NCBI RefSeq assembly: GCF_001428505.1
Contig: NZ_LMHU01000011.1
Coordinates: 128,822 to 192,821 of the forward strand
Reading direction: 5' to 3'
DNA length: 64,000 bases
DNA from: Terrabacter sp. Root181
GTDB taxonomy: Bacteria > Actinomycetota > Actinomycetes > Actinomycetales > Dermatophilaceae
The first letter of the stretch is position 1. Each line of letters begins with the position of its first letter. The notes beneath the pieces were generated by a model. That model searched no databases and was not told the DNA's origin. It saw nothing but the letters and a program-made list of their open reading frames with translations. The translations under genes were made by a program, and so were the position numbers. Below are positions 24,778 to 32,542 of the stretch, in pieces.

Positions 24778-25838
24778 GCGTCGACCGTGCCGGCACCAAC
24801 GTGCGGGTCGACGTGCGAGAGCTGCGGGTCGACGTGGTGGACGAAGAGCGGCACGAGGAGGTCGGCGAGCTCGCGGACCGAGCCGGAGTCGACGCCGTCG
24901 GGCAGGGCAGGCAGCGAGGCGATCGGAAGCCCGGTGGCCTCCAGGAGCGCGAGCTGCTCGCGCTCGAGGTCGATGCGCTGGGCGTGGTCGCGGGCCTCCT
25001 CGAGCAGGCCGTCGACGAGCTCGGGCGTCGCCTTGACGCCGGCCTCGCCGAGCTGGGTACGGATCGAGGGCTTGTGCAGCCGACCCTCGCGGGCCTTCTC
25101 GAGCGCGGTGTCGTCGAGGAGTGGCTCGCGCACCATGTTGACGATGATCGCGCCCGGGTGCAGACCCTTGGCGCGCAGGTCCTCGATGGCCTCGAGCGTC
25201 TCCTGGACCGGCATCTCCTCGAGCAGGGTCACGACGTGCACGACGGTCTGCTCGGACTCGAGCAGGCGGGTGATCGAGCCGGCCTGCGAGGCGATCGGCC
25301 CGACGCGGGCGAGGTCGGCGACCTCGGAGTTGACCGAGAGGAAGCGGCCGATGCGTCCCGTCGGCGGGGCGTCCAGGACGATGCCGTCGTAGACCGGGGC
25401 GGCGTCGCCCTTGTGCTTGCCGTCGCGGCGGCGCCGGTTGGCCTCGTAGATCTTGCCGATGAGCAGGACGTCCCGGACGCCGGGCGCGATGGTGGTCGCG
25501 AAGTCGATGGCGCCGAACTTCTCGAGGAGCTTGCCCGCGCGTCCGAGCTTGTAGAACAGGTGGAGGTACTCCAGCAGGGCGGCCTTGGGCTCGATCGACA
25601 GGCCGACGACCTCGCCGCCCCCCGGCAGCCGCACGATGCGGGTCTCGTCGGTGCCGAGCGGGGGCACGTCGAAGGTCTGGCTGATGCCCTGGCGGCCCTC
25701 GACCTCGGTCAGCAGCACGTGGGCCGGTGTCGACGCGAGGGCGAGTGCGATCGCCGAGGCGACCGTGGTCTTGCCCGTGCCGCCCTTGCCGGTGACGACG
25801 TGCAACCGCGCTCGCGCAAAGGTGGGGCCGGTCGTCAC
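24774..25838 (-). CDS. ArsA/GET3-like anion-transporting ATPase (Rv3679-like)
   Basis: 354 residues with the deviant Walker A motif GKGGTGKTT at 17-25, a LTEVEGRQGISQTFDVPPLG switch region, the Walker-B-like YDGIVLDAPPTGRIGRFLSV near 145-165, and a C-terminal helical part. First gene of a two-gene operon with the Rv3680-like ATPase (ATGA overlap). In M. tuberculosis the pair is reported to affect envelope integrity and glycerol-linked metabolism; the substrate is not settled. Upstream lies the palindrome-DUF559 cassette, which separates it from RidA/DUF4177, nearer neighbours in mycobacteria. Confidence 0.9.
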   Translation of the reverse strand: MTTGPTFARARLHVVTGKGGTGKTTVASAIALALASTPAHVLLTEVEGRQGISQTFDVPPLGTDETRIVRLPGGGEVVGLSIEPKAALLEYLHLFYKLGRAGKLLEKFGAIDFATTIAPGVRDVLLIGKIYEANRRRRDGKHKGDAAPVYDGIVLDAPPTGRIGRFLSVNSEVADLARVGPIASQAGSITRLLESEQTVVHVVTLLEEMPVQETLEAIEDLRAKGLHPGAIIVNMVREPLLDDTALEKAREGRLHKPSIRTQLGEAGVKATPELVDGLLEEARDHAQRIDLEREQLALLEATGLPIASLPALPDGVDSGSVRELADLLVPLFVHHVDPQLSHVDPHVGAGTVDA

Positions 25839-25872
25839 GCGTCCACTCTAGGACCCGCCCCACACCCACCCC

Positions 25873-25922
25873 CGTTCGAGGTGATCCCGGTAGCACCGTG
25901 GGTGTCGGAATCACCTCGAACG
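25873..25922. repeat. palindromic element copy A
   Basis: Perfect 13-base arms CGTTCGAGGTGAT and ATCACCTCGAACG with a 24-base spacer that includes CGGTAGCACCGTG. One of a family of about 50-bp palindromes; the other copies are at 25937, 27022, 27091 and, decayed, 36241. Confidence 0.9.
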
Positions 25923-25936
25923 AGGCCGACCCACCG

Positions 25937-25990
25937 CCGGTTCGAGGTGATCGCGGTAGCCGCACCGGTGGCGGGATCACCTCGAACCGG
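25937..25990. repeat. palindromic element copy B
   Basis: Perfect 16-base arms CCGGTTCGAGGTGATC and inverse, spacer of 22 bases (GCGGTAGCCGCACCGGTGG and three more) resembling that of copy A. Copies A and B lie in tandem 64 bases apart, downstream of the DUF559 gene and upstream of the ATPase operon. Confidence 0.92.
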
Positions 25991-26007
25991 TGCGAGCGGG
26001 ACGTGCG

Positions 26008-26928
26008 TCAGGCGGCGGGGTGCTCGAGCTGGGCGTGGCCCTGGGCCACCTGGCTCATGAACTCGTCGGTGAAGACACGCAGCCCGACGAGGTCGATGCG
26101 GAGCGCGCGGTCCCCCTTGAGGACGAGCGCGTTGGTGCGGAGGTTGTCCGCCGAGACGGCCAGAGCGCGCCCGTGCTGGACGCCGTCGATCTCGACCACG
26201 AGCCCGTTGCGCCAGCGGACGTCGAGATAGACCCGACCTCGATCGGTGCGCACGACGACCTGCCGGTCCGGCTCCGGGAGCCCGCGCTCGCGGCACAGCC
26301 GGGCGAAGTCGAGCTCGCCCAGCGACTGCACACCGAGCGCGATGTCACGCACGACTTCCTTGACGAACGCCCTGCGACGTCTGCCCCGAAGCTGCCTGGT
26401 TGCCCGCAGCAGCTGCTCCGGGGAGGCCAGTCCCTGCTGCGCCGTCATGAGCAGGATGAGCGCCGCCTGCCGGTTGCTGACGGCCCAGTGCGCCGCACGG
26501 ACCGCTGCCACCGCCGGGCGTGTCCGGGGGATCCCGACCTCGATCACCTCGCCGTCGACGCGCCGGATCACCTTGTGCGGCGCCACACCGCGGGGCCAGG
26601 TCACACGGGCAGTGTGGACGACGGAGCAGTGGATCGCCGGGTCGTCGTAGTGCTCGAGTCCGGCGACCTGAAGCGCTGTCACGCCATCGAGCGCGGCGAC
26701 GTCCGGCCCGACCTCCCAGACGGCACGCCACAGGGTCTCCTCACGGCTCAGTGGACGGGTGTGCACGGCGACTGTGACGTCGCCGTGCACCACCCACCGC
26801 TCCGAGCGAACTTCGTAGGCCACGTGACGTCGCTCGATACCAGCTGACCGAAGCATCGCCCGCGACACGACCCCGCCGTGACGCTCGGCGAGATCACGGG
26901 CGATCCGCCGTCGTTCCGAACCCTTCAT
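26008..26928 (-). CDS. DUF559 domain protein with N-terminal winged-helix region
   Basis: 306 residues. The N-terminal ARDLAERHGGVVSRAMLRSAGIERRHVAYEV is the winged-helix-like segment seen in AbiEi-type and related actinobacterial proteins. The C-terminal third is DUF559 (Vsr/restriction-endonuclease fold), seen in RVYLDVRWRNGLVVEIDGVQHG followed by NLRTNALVLKGDRALRID; the D-x(8)-VEIDG pattern supplies the usual acidic residues. Such proteins are abundant and multicopy in actinobacteria, with no proven function. What stands out is the setting: a pair of about 50-bp palindromes of one family lies on each side. The ATG at 26928 is preferred over the TTG at 26937. Confidence 0.82.
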   Translation of the reverse strand: MKGSERRRIARDLAERHGGVVSRAMLRSAGIERRHVAYEVRSERWVVHGDVTVAVHTRPLSREETLWRAVWEVGPDVAALDGVTALQVAGLEHYDDPAIHCSVVHTARVTWPRGVAPHKVIRRVDGEVIEVGIPRTRPAVAAVRAAHWAVSNRQAALILLMTAQQGLASPEQLLRATRQLRGRRRRAFVKEVVRDIALGVQSLGELDFARLCRERGLPEPDRQVVVRTDRGRVYLDVRWRNGLVVEIDGVQHGRALAVSADNLRTNALVLKGDRALRIDLVGLRVFTDEFMSQVAQGHAQLEHPAA

Positions 26929-27021
26929 GCGTCCCAAGGTCGCGGTGTCCCCGGTCCGGGGCGAGCGGCATACGCACGCCTGTGGACGGGGAGGCAGCGG
27001 CCGGGTGGGGCTGTGGATACC

Positions 27022-27073
27022 CGGTTCGAGGTGATGTCGGCACCGCCGTGGCCCCCGCGATCACCTCGAACCG
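27022..27073. repeat. palindromic element copy C
   Basis: Perfect 14-base arms CGGTTCGAGGTGAT and ATCACCTCGAACCG with a 24-base spacer, upstream of the DUF559 gene. Confidence 0.92.
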
Positions 27074-27090
27074 AGGGAGGCGACGCCGAG

Positions 27091-27134
27091 TCGAGGTGAT
27101 GTCGAGACCGACGAGGCTGCCGCGATCACCTCGA
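27091..27134. repeat. palindromic element copy D
   Basis: Ten-base arms TCGAGGTGAT/ATCACCTCGA; the outer right arm (ACCGG) is retained but the outer left arm has decayed. In tandem with copy C at 69-base offset, ending about 20 bases before the stop of the esterase gene. Confidence 0.85.
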
Positions 27135-27154
27135 ACCGGCGAGCGCGGGGGGAG

Positions 27155-27991
27155 TCAGGTGAGGGAGCGGACGGCGGCGAGGACGGATGCGAACGCCTTG
27201 GACTGCGGGTCGATGACGGCGAAGTGGTCGGCGCCCGGCACGACCTGCTCGGTCACGTCGCCGCCGGCGGCCTTCGCCTGCGCGACGTAGTCGTGGGCCA
27301 CGGCCAGCGGCACGGTGTCGTCGTCGGTGCCGTTGACGAGCCGCACCGGCACCTTCGGCGGAAGGGTCGACATCGGGTCGGCCGAGGCCCACGCGGCCGT
27401 GCCCGGCCCGGACCCGACGAAGTCACGCGTCGCGTCGGACCCGAGGTGCAGCCGGTCCGCAGCCCCGAGGTCGACGACGCCGGCCAGCGACACGACTCCC
27501 GCGATCCCGCGCTCGCGGGCCCAGGTCTGGCCGGCGGCCCACGCGACGAGGTGACCCCCGGCCGAGTGACCGACGAGGACGAGCGGCTTGGGCAGGTCGG
27601 GCTGCGCGGCGACGGACGCGAGGAGGTCGCGCACGTCGTCGAGGGTCCCGGGGACGCCGCCACCCGGCATACCGACTCGGCGGTACTCCGCCAGCACCAC
27701 GTGGTAGCCCGCCGACGCGAAGGCGTGGGCCTCGGGCAGCGCGTGCTCGCGGTCATACTCGGCGCGCCAGAAGCCGCCGTGGACGACGACGACCGTGGCC
27801 GTCACCGCCGGCGCGCCCGCGGCCGGCGGGAGGACGTCGTAGACCTGCGCGGCGTCGCTGCCGTAGGAGCGGGTCGAGGCGCTCGCGGGGGACGTCGTCG
27901 AAGGGCTGCCCGTCATGGGCGTCATGGTGTCACCCGCGCCGCCGACGCACCCCGAGAGAGCTGTGGTGACACTGAGTAGGGTGATGGCCAT
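27155..27991 (-). CDS. alpha/beta-hydrolase lipoprotein (esterase/acylaminoacyl peptidase-like)
   Basis: 278 residues. The N-terminus has a short signal with a lipobox, TTALSGC (Cys at about residue 15), then a Ser/Thr-rich linker and an alpha/beta-hydrolase domain: VVVHGGFWRAEYDREH (oxyanion HGG), the nucleophile GHSAGGHL, the acid in NGTDDDTVP and the His in GADHF near the C-terminus. It probably acts on esters or peptides outside the membrane. Its ATG shares two bases with the ATG of the opposite-strand DUF4177 gene, so promoters must lie inside coding sequence or transcripts are leaderless. A later Met (about residue 23) would lose the lipobox. Confidence 0.8.
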   Translation of the reverse strand: MAITLLSVTTALSGCVGGAGDTMTPMTGSPSTTSPASASTRSYGSDAAQVYDVLPPAAGAPAVTATVVVVHGGFWRAEYDREHALPEAHAFASAGYHVVLAEYRRVGMPGGGVPGTLDDVRDLLASVAAQPDLPKPLVLVGHSAGGHLVAWAAGQTWARERGIAGVVSLAGVVDLGAADRLHLGSDATRDFVGSGPGTAAWASADPMSTLPPKVPVRLVNGTDDDTVPLAVAHDYVAQAKAAGGDVTEQVVPGADHFAVIDPQSKAFASVLAAVRSLT

Positions 27992-28145
27992 GACCCAGTG
28001 GGAATACCTCACCGCACCGCTTCTGATCCACAACACCAAGCAGATCCTCGACAACTTCGGGGCGGACGGGTGGGAGCTCGTCCAGATCGTCAACGGTCCC
28101 GACGGCACGAGCCTCGTCGCCTACTTTAAGCGCCCGAAGTCCTGA
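27990..28145 (+). CDS. DUF4177 domain-containing protein
   Basis: 51 residues (MTQWEYLTAPLLIHNTKQIL then DNFGADGWELVQIV), the full length of this small beta-rich family. The homolog in mycobacteria (Rv3678A) also precedes the RidA gene. The function is unknown. A TAGGGT -10 lies 7 bases upstream and no SD site is present, so it is probably leaderless. The start codon overlaps that of the divergent esterase gene. Confidence 0.85.
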   Translation: MTQWEYLTAPLLIHNTKQILDNFGADGWELVQIVNGPDGTSLVAYFKRPKS

Positions 28146-28159
28146 GGAGTCACCGCACC

Positions 28160-28624
28160 ATGTCTGCAGTCGAAGACCGCCTGTCCGAGCTCGGCCTCAC
28201 CGTGCCCGAGGTCGTGCCGCCCGTCGCCGCCTACGTCCCCGTCGTCCGTGAGGGCGACCTCGTGTTCACCTCGGGTCAGCTGCCCATGGTCGACGGTTCC
28301 CTCGCCGCGACCGGCAAGGTCGGCGCCGAGGTCGACGCCGAGACCGCCAAGTCCCTCGCCGAGACGTGCGCCCTCAACGCGATCGCGGCCATCAAGTCCG
28401 AGATCGGCGACCTCGACACGGTGACCCGTGTCGTCAAGGTCGTCGGTTTCGTCGCCTCCGACCCGGGCTTCACCGGCCAGCCCGGGGTCATCAACGGCGC
28501 GAGCGAGCTGCTCGTCAAAGCCTTTGGTGACAAGGGGATCCATGCCCGTTCGGCCGTCGGTGTCGCTGCGCTCCCGCTGGACGCACCCGTCGAGGTCGAG
28601 GTCATCGTCTCCGTCGCCCGGTGA
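28160..28624 (+). CDS. RidA family protein (Rv3678c-like)
   Basis: 154 residues of the YjgF/YER057c/UK114 family. The segments PVAAYVPVVREGDLVFTSGQ and LNAIAAIKSEIGDLDTVTRVVKV are typical. RidA proteins hydrolyse reactive enamine/imine intermediates made by PLP enzymes and protect transaminases. This is the longer actinobacterial subgroup; the C-terminal Arg-containing motif appears as ARSAVGVAALPLDAPVEVEVIV, where the Arg aligns with the catalytic Arg of RidA, but assignment to archetypal RidA activity is not certain. TGAGGAG precedes it, 14 bases after DUF4177, and its stop overlaps the NUDIX gene start. Confidence 0.9.
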   Translation: MSAVEDRLSELGLTVPEVVPPVAAYVPVVREGDLVFTSGQLPMVDGSLAATGKVGAEVDAETAKSLAETCALNAIAAIKSEIGDLDTVTRVVKVVGFVASDPGFTGQPGVINGASELLVKAFGDKGIHARSAVGVAALPLDAPVEVEVIVSVAR

Positions 28625-29505
28625 GCGCAGGTGAGCGCCAGGTGACCAGCACCACGGGTCGTCGGTTTCCCCTGACCACGACGCCCGGCATCTCCGACGC
28701 GGCCAGTCGCTGGCTCGCGGGGGAGCGCTGGGACGAGGCGGAGCCCCGACGGGCCAGCACCGTGATGCTCGTGCGCGACGGCGACGGCGACGGCATCGGC
28801 GGCGTCACCGGTCCCGAGGTCTTCATGCTCCGGCGCGTCTCCGGGATGGAGTTCGCGCCGAGCACGATGGTCTTCCCCGGTGGCTCCGTCGACGAGCGGG
28901 ACGGCGAGATCGGTCTGCCCTGGGCCGGCCCGTCGCCGTCCGAGTGGGCCGACCGGCTCGGCTGCTCGCCCGCCGAGGCGCAGATGTACGTCGCGGCCGC
29001 GATCCGCGAGGTCTTCGAGGAGTGCGGCGTGCTCCTCGCGAGCCCGTCGGCGAGCGGACCGCTGGCGATGGTCGACGGGCCGGAGTGGCTCGACATCCGT
29101 CTCGCCCTCGTCGACCGACGGCTCTCGCTGGCCGACGCGCTCCGCGACAAGGGCCTCGTCCTGCGCTCCGACCTCATCGTCGCCAAGGCGCACTGGCTGA
29201 CGCCCGTCTTCGAGCCGCGGCGCTACGACACGTGGTTCTTCGCCGCGCTCATGCCGCCCTTCCAGGTGGCCGACGGCGAGACCACCGAGGCCGACCAGGC
29301 CACGTGGGTGGTCCCGGCCGAGCTGCTGAGGGCGTATGCCGCCGGGTCGGCTCTCATGCTGCCCCCGACGGTCGTGTGCGTGGAGGAGATCCGCGACGCC
29401 CCTTGCGCCGCAGACGTCGTCGTGCACAGCGACACCCTCCCGCTCATCATGCCGGAGGTCGTCGACGGTCCTGACGGGCCGGCCATGGAGATCGTCGAGC
29501 GATGA
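28621..29505 (+). CDS. NUDIX hydrolase
   Basis: 294 residues. The NUDIX box is split by an insert in the way of NUDT19-like proteins: FPGGSVDERDGEIG near 90-103, then about 40 residues, then AAIREVFEECGVLLA near 126-140, with the catalytic REVFEECG. The family cleaves nucleoside diphosphates linked to X such as CoA derivatives. The GTG overlaps the ridA stop (GTGA), so the two are coupled. In M. tuberculosis the equivalent NUDIX gene is close to Rv3677c-Rv3678c too. Confidence 0.87.
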   Translation: MSAGERQVTSTTGRRFPLTTTPGISDAASRWLAGERWDEAEPRRASTVMLVRDGDGDGIGGVTGPEVFMLRRVSGMEFAPSTMVFPGGSVDERDGEIGLPWAGPSPSEWADRLGCSPAEAQMYVAAAIREVFEECGVLLASPSASGPLAMVDGPEWLDIRLALVDRRLSLADALRDKGLVLRSDLIVAKAHWLTPVFEPRRYDTWFFAALMPPFQVADGETTEADQATWVVPAELLRAYAAGSALMLPPTVVCVEEIRDAPCAADVVVHSDTLPLIMPEVVDGPDGPAMEIVER

Positions 29506-29545
29506 GCCCGGTGACGCCGTCGGGTCGGCCTCGGGAGGTGGCGCA

Positions 29546-30343
29546 GTGATCGGGACCGCGGCCGACCCCGGCTGGCACGGCGGCGTCACGAGTGAGCGCG
29601 CCGAGTGCGTGCTGTGCCCCAACCCGTCGCCGATGACCCTCGACGGCACCAACACGTGGCTGCTCGCCGAGCCCGGGTCCGACGAGGTCGTCGTCGTCGA
29701 CCCGGGACCGCTCGACGAGGGCCACCTCCAGCACGTCCTGCGCCGCGTCGCCGACTCCGGTCGACGGGTCGCGCTCACGCTGCTCACCCACGGCCACGAC
29801 GACCATGCCGAGAGCGCCGACCGCTTCCACGAGCTGACCGGCGCCCCGGTCCGGGCGTTCGGCCGCGGCCACGACGACCTGTGGGCCGGCGAGACCATCG
29901 CCGTCGGCGGCCTCGAGGTCCTCGCCGTCGAGACGCCGGGTCACACGAGCGACTCGTTCTCCTTCGTGCTGCCGGCCGACAACACCCTCCTCACCGGCGA
30001 CACGATCCTCGGGCGGGGCACCACCGTCGTCGCCTGGCCCGACGGCAGCCTCGAGTCCTACCTCGCCTCGCTCGACCGCATCGAGGCCCTGACCCGGGCC
30101 GGCGACGTCACGAGCCTGCTCCCGGGCCACGGGCCGTTCGTCGCCGACGCGGCCGCGACCGTGGCCTTCTACCTGAAGCACCGTGCCGAACGGCTGGACC
30201 AGGTGCGTGACGCGGTCGCCCGAGGTGCGCAGACGGCATACGCCGTCGTCCAGCAGGTCTACGCCGACGTGCCGCGGAGCGTCTGGCCGGCGGCCGAGCT
30301 GTCGGTGCAGGCGCAGCTGGAGTACCTCCGCACCCACCCGTGA
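29546..30343 (+). CDS. MBL-fold metallo-hydrolase (Rv3677c-like)
   Basis: 265 residues with the metallo-beta-lactamase signature THGHDDHAESADRF, a following DPGPLDEGHLQHV Asp, VETPGHTSDSFSF and TGDTILGRGTTV metal ligands, and PGHGPFV near the end. The C-terminal winged-helix-like tail (LDQVRDAVARGAQTAYAVV) is typical of LACTB2-type RNases/hydrolases. The exact substrate is unknown; endoribonuclease activity is known for LACTB2. The GTG at 29546 has a GGGAGGTG site. Part of the conserved block before crp. Confidence 0.9.
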   Translation: MIGTAADPGWHGGVTSERAECVLCPNPSPMTLDGTNTWLLAEPGSDEVVVVDPGPLDEGHLQHVLRRVADSGRRVALTLLTHGHDDHAESADRFHELTGAPVRAFGRGHDDLWAGETIAVGGLEVLAVETPGHTSDSFSFVLPADNTLLTGDTILGRGTTVVAWPDGSLESYLASLDRIEALTRAGDVTSLLPGHGPFVADAAATVAFYLKHRAERLDQVRDAVARGAQTAYAVVQQVYADVPRSVWPAAELSVQAQLEYLRTHP

Positions 30344-30359
30344 GTGCGAGACTCCGGCC

Positions 30360-31028
30360 ATGGACGCGGGGACCGACGCAGGGATGGACGAGCTGGCGGC
30401 TGCGGCGGTGGCGCTCGTGGGCGACCGCCGCCGGGTGGTGCTCGGCATCGCCGGGGCGCCGGGTGCGGGCAAGTCGACCCTGGCCGAGGCGCTCGTCGAG
30501 GCGGTCGCCTCCCGAGAGGGAGACGGCTGGGTCGCGCAGGTGCCGATGGACGGCTTCCACCTCGCCGACGCCCAGCTCGACCGACTGGGTCTGCGCTCGC
30601 GCAAGGGCGCGCCCGACACGTTCGACGCCGACGGGTATGCAGCCCTGTTGCGCCGTCTCGTCGAGCAGCCCGACACGTGGGTCTATGCGCCGGGCTTCGA
30701 GCGGACCCTCGAGCAGCCGGTCGCGGCGGCCGTGGTCGTGCCTCCCAGCGCGCGTCTCGTCGTGACCGAGGGCAACTACCTGCTGCTGCCCGAGGAGCGT
30801 TGGGAGCGGGCCAGGGCCCAGCTCGCCGAGGTCTGGCTCGTGTCGGGTGACGACGACCTGCGCCGGTCGCGGCTCCTCGAGCGCCACGTCCGGTTCGGCA
30901 AGGCGCCGGCCGAGGCCGAGGCCTGGGTGGCGGGCAACGACGACGTCAACGCGGCGCTCGTCCTGGCCACCGGCGACGCCGACCGCGTCGTGCTCAACGG
31001 GCCGGACGGCTGGTCCCTCAGCGGTTGA
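30360..31028 (+). CDS. nucleoside/nucleotide kinase family protein (PanK/uridine kinase-like)
   Basis: 222 residues. Walker A GIAGAPGAGKSTLAEAL at about 30-45, the DGFHLADAQLDRLG substrate segment, TFDADGYAALLRRL, YAPGFER, TEGNYLL Walker-B-like strand and RRSRLLERHVRFGK lid arginines. This set matches the PRK/URK/type I pantothenate kinase superfamily, in the subgroup used for fructose or nucleoside phosphorylation in actinobacteria. The true acceptor is not determined. It follows the MBL gene by 16 bases on the same strand; the stop codon lies inside a hairpin. Confidence 0.83.
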   Translation: MDAGTDAGMDELAAAAVALVGDRRRVVLGIAGAPGAGKSTLAEALVEAVASREGDGWVAQVPMDGFHLADAQLDRLGLRSRKGAPDTFDADGYAALLRRLVEQPDTWVYAPGFERTLEQPVAAAVVVPPSARLVVTEGNYLLLPEERWERARAQLAEVWLVSGDDDLRRSRLLERHVRFGKAPAEAEAWVAGNDDVNAALVLATGDADRVVLNGPDGWSLSG

Positions 31029-31070
31029 GGTGTTCGGCGACGGGTTCTGTCGGCGCGTCTACCTCAACCG
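31022..31070. repeat. diverged palindromic element / terminator between kinase and crp
   Basis: Ten-base arms CGGTTGAGGT and ACCTCAACCG, 29-base spacer, 49 bp overall. Size and arm sequence match the CGGTTCGAGGT family at 25.9 and 27.0 kb except that one base (C/G) is missing from both arms, a compensated change. It overlaps the stop of the kinase gene and may also act as a terminator. Confidence 0.6.
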
Positions 31071-31115
31071 GGTGGGGAGTTGAGCGAGCTTGCGGCCCAG
31101 TCGAACTCGCGGTGC

Positions 31116-31793
31116 TCAGCGAGCGCGGCGCTTGAGCCGCTCGACGTCCTGCAGGAGCACCGCGCGCGCCTCGAGACGCAGCCAGCCACGCGTGGCGAAG
31201 TCGGCGAGGGCCTTGTTGACGGTCTCGCGGGACGCGCCGACGAGCTGCGCGAGCTCCTCCTGGGTGAGGTCGTGGGAGACCATGATCCCGCCCTCGACCG
31301 GGCGCCCGAAGCGCTCGGACAGGTCGAGCAGGGCCTTCGCGACACGACCCGGGACGTCGGTGAAGACGAGGTCGGCCAGGTGGGCGTTGGTGCGGCGCAG
31401 GCGCTGGGCGAGCGCCGCGAGCAGGGCCTTGGACACCTCGGGGCGGCCCGTGAGGACCACCGTCAGCGAGTCGTTGCCGAGGCCGAGCAGCTGCGTCTCG
31501 GCAACGGCCGTGGCCGTCATCGTGCGTGGGCCCGGGTCGAAGAGGCTGAGCTCGCCGAACATCTCGCCGGGGCCGAGGATCGCGACGAGGTTCTCGCGGC
31601 CGTCGGGGCTCGTGCGGCCGAGCTTGATCTTGCCCTCGGCGATGACGTAGAGCGTGTCGCCCCGGTCACCCTCGTGGAAGAGCACGTCGCCGCGCTCCAT
31701 GTGCGACCGGCTCATCTCCGACTGCAGCGCGGAGGCCGCCTCGTCGTCCAGAGCCTTGAACAGGGGCGCACGCCTCACCACGTCGAGATCCAC
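31116..31793 (-). CDS. crp: cAMP receptor-type transcription regulator Crp (Rv3676-like)
   Basis: 225 residues. The N-terminal cyclic-nucleotide domain has GDTLYVIAEGKIKLGR and the phosphate-binding cassette FGELSLFDPGPRTMTATA near 72-90. The C-terminal Crp/Fnr helix-turn-helix includes SHDLTQEELAQLVGASRETVNKALADFATRGWL, almost identical to M. tuberculosis Crp. It binds TGTGA-type sites, often with cAMP, to control metabolism and resuscitation genes. The start is the GTG at 31793; a longer frame upstream is antisense. A CACACT -10 six bases away and the missing SD point to leaderless mRNA. Confidence 0.96.
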   Translation of the reverse strand: MDLDVVRRAPLFKALDDEAASALQSEMSRSHMERGDVLFHEGDRGDTLYVIAEGKIKLGRTSPDGRENLVAILGPGEMFGELSLFDPGPRTMTATAVAETQLLGLGNDSLTVVLTGRPEVSKALLAALAQRLRRTNAHLADLVFTDVPGRVAKALLDLSERFGRPVEGGIMVSHDLTQEELAQLVGASRETVNKALADFATRGWLRLEARAVLLQDVERLKRRAR

Positions 31794-31799
31794 GGGGTC

Positions 31800-31805
31800 A
31801 GTGTG
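31800..31805 (-). promoter_or_regulatory. -10 element of a leaderless crp promoter
   Basis: CACACT on the minus strand, 6 bases before the GTG of crp. Confidence 0.4.
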
Positions 31806-31858
31806 CCACGTCGCCTCCGCCGCTGCCCTGTCACCGCAGGGGTTTCGGGACGCGGGTC

Positions 31859-32542
31859 TCAGTCGTCGATGCGGTAGTCGATGGGCTTGCACACGCCGTT
31901 GTTGGACTTCTCGGCCGAGCAGGCGGTGAGGCCGACGACGAGGTCGGCCTCGGCGCGCAGCACGAACCGGTCACCGGCGGTCGAGGTCGGGGGGTCGATG
32001 TGCAGCTCGCCGTCCCGCTCGGCCCACACGTTCATGAAGATGTTGAGCGTCGTCGAGATGCGGTCGGGGTCGACGCCGAAGTCCGCCATGTTCGTCGCGA
32101 GGTTCTCGAAGCAGCTCGGGTGGTAGGCGCCCTCGAACTCGGGGTAGAGCAGGTCGAACGTCTGCTGCGAGCACGGCGTGAGGAGCAGGTCGTGGTGCCC
32201 GCACGTGTCCTCGACGACGGTCGCCATCGGCCGGCTCCTGTTGCTGTAGAGCACCCGGCCCGTCGTCACGGCCGTCGAGTTGGCGTAGTCGATGGTGCGG
32301 CCCGAGCTGAACCACTCGTCGCGGTCGTCGTCCATGACGGCGAAGAAGTCACTGACCTGCTCGCCGGTCGGGTCGATGACCGTGAGGCGCTCCCCGGCCC
32401 GCAGCGGGAAGGCGGTGCCGGTCTGGGGGGCGAGACGGGTCAGGTCCATCCCGTCACGGTAGTCGCCGGCCGGTTGGAGCACCGGGCCGCCGGGGCCGAA
32501 GAGGCGGTCGGTCGTGAGCCGTGCGTCCTGCGAGATCGTCAT
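31859..32542 (-). CDS. DUF1989 / urea carboxylase-associated family protein
   Basis: 227 residues of the DUF1989 (UAAP) family: [73 protein letters not shown], and the C-terminal [23 protein letters not shown] with two Cys. Family members CgdA and CgdB are subunits of carboxyguanidine deiminase in guanidine degradation, and others accompany urea amidolyase. Here the only partner is the upstream GntA-like gene, which overlaps its 5' end by 89 bases. No urea carboxylase or guanidine riboswitch is seen. Start: the ATG at 32542 follows AGGGAGCAAGG; an ATG at 32560 is possible. Confidence 0.85.
   Translation of the reverse strand: MTISQDARLTTDRLFGPGGPVLQPAGDYRDGMDLTRLAPQTGTAFPLRAGERLTVIDPTGEQVSDFFAVMDDDRDEWFSSGRTIDYANSTAVTTGRVLYSNRSRPMATVVEDTCGHHDLLLTPCSQQTFDLLYPEFEGAYHPSCFENLATNMADFGVDPDRISTTLNIFMNVWAERDGELHIDPPTSTAGDRFVLRAEADLVVGLTACSAEKSNNGVCKPIDYRIDD

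Noticed and set aside
23602..25838. An arsenic-resistance operon from the ArsA-like ATPases
   Set aside because: No arsR, arsB/acr3, arsC or arsD nearby; the pair belongs to the whiB4-linked actinobacterial group.
25873..27134. The repeated palindromes as a CRISPR array
   Set aside because: There are only two units per side, each a full palindrome with similar spacers, and no cas genes.
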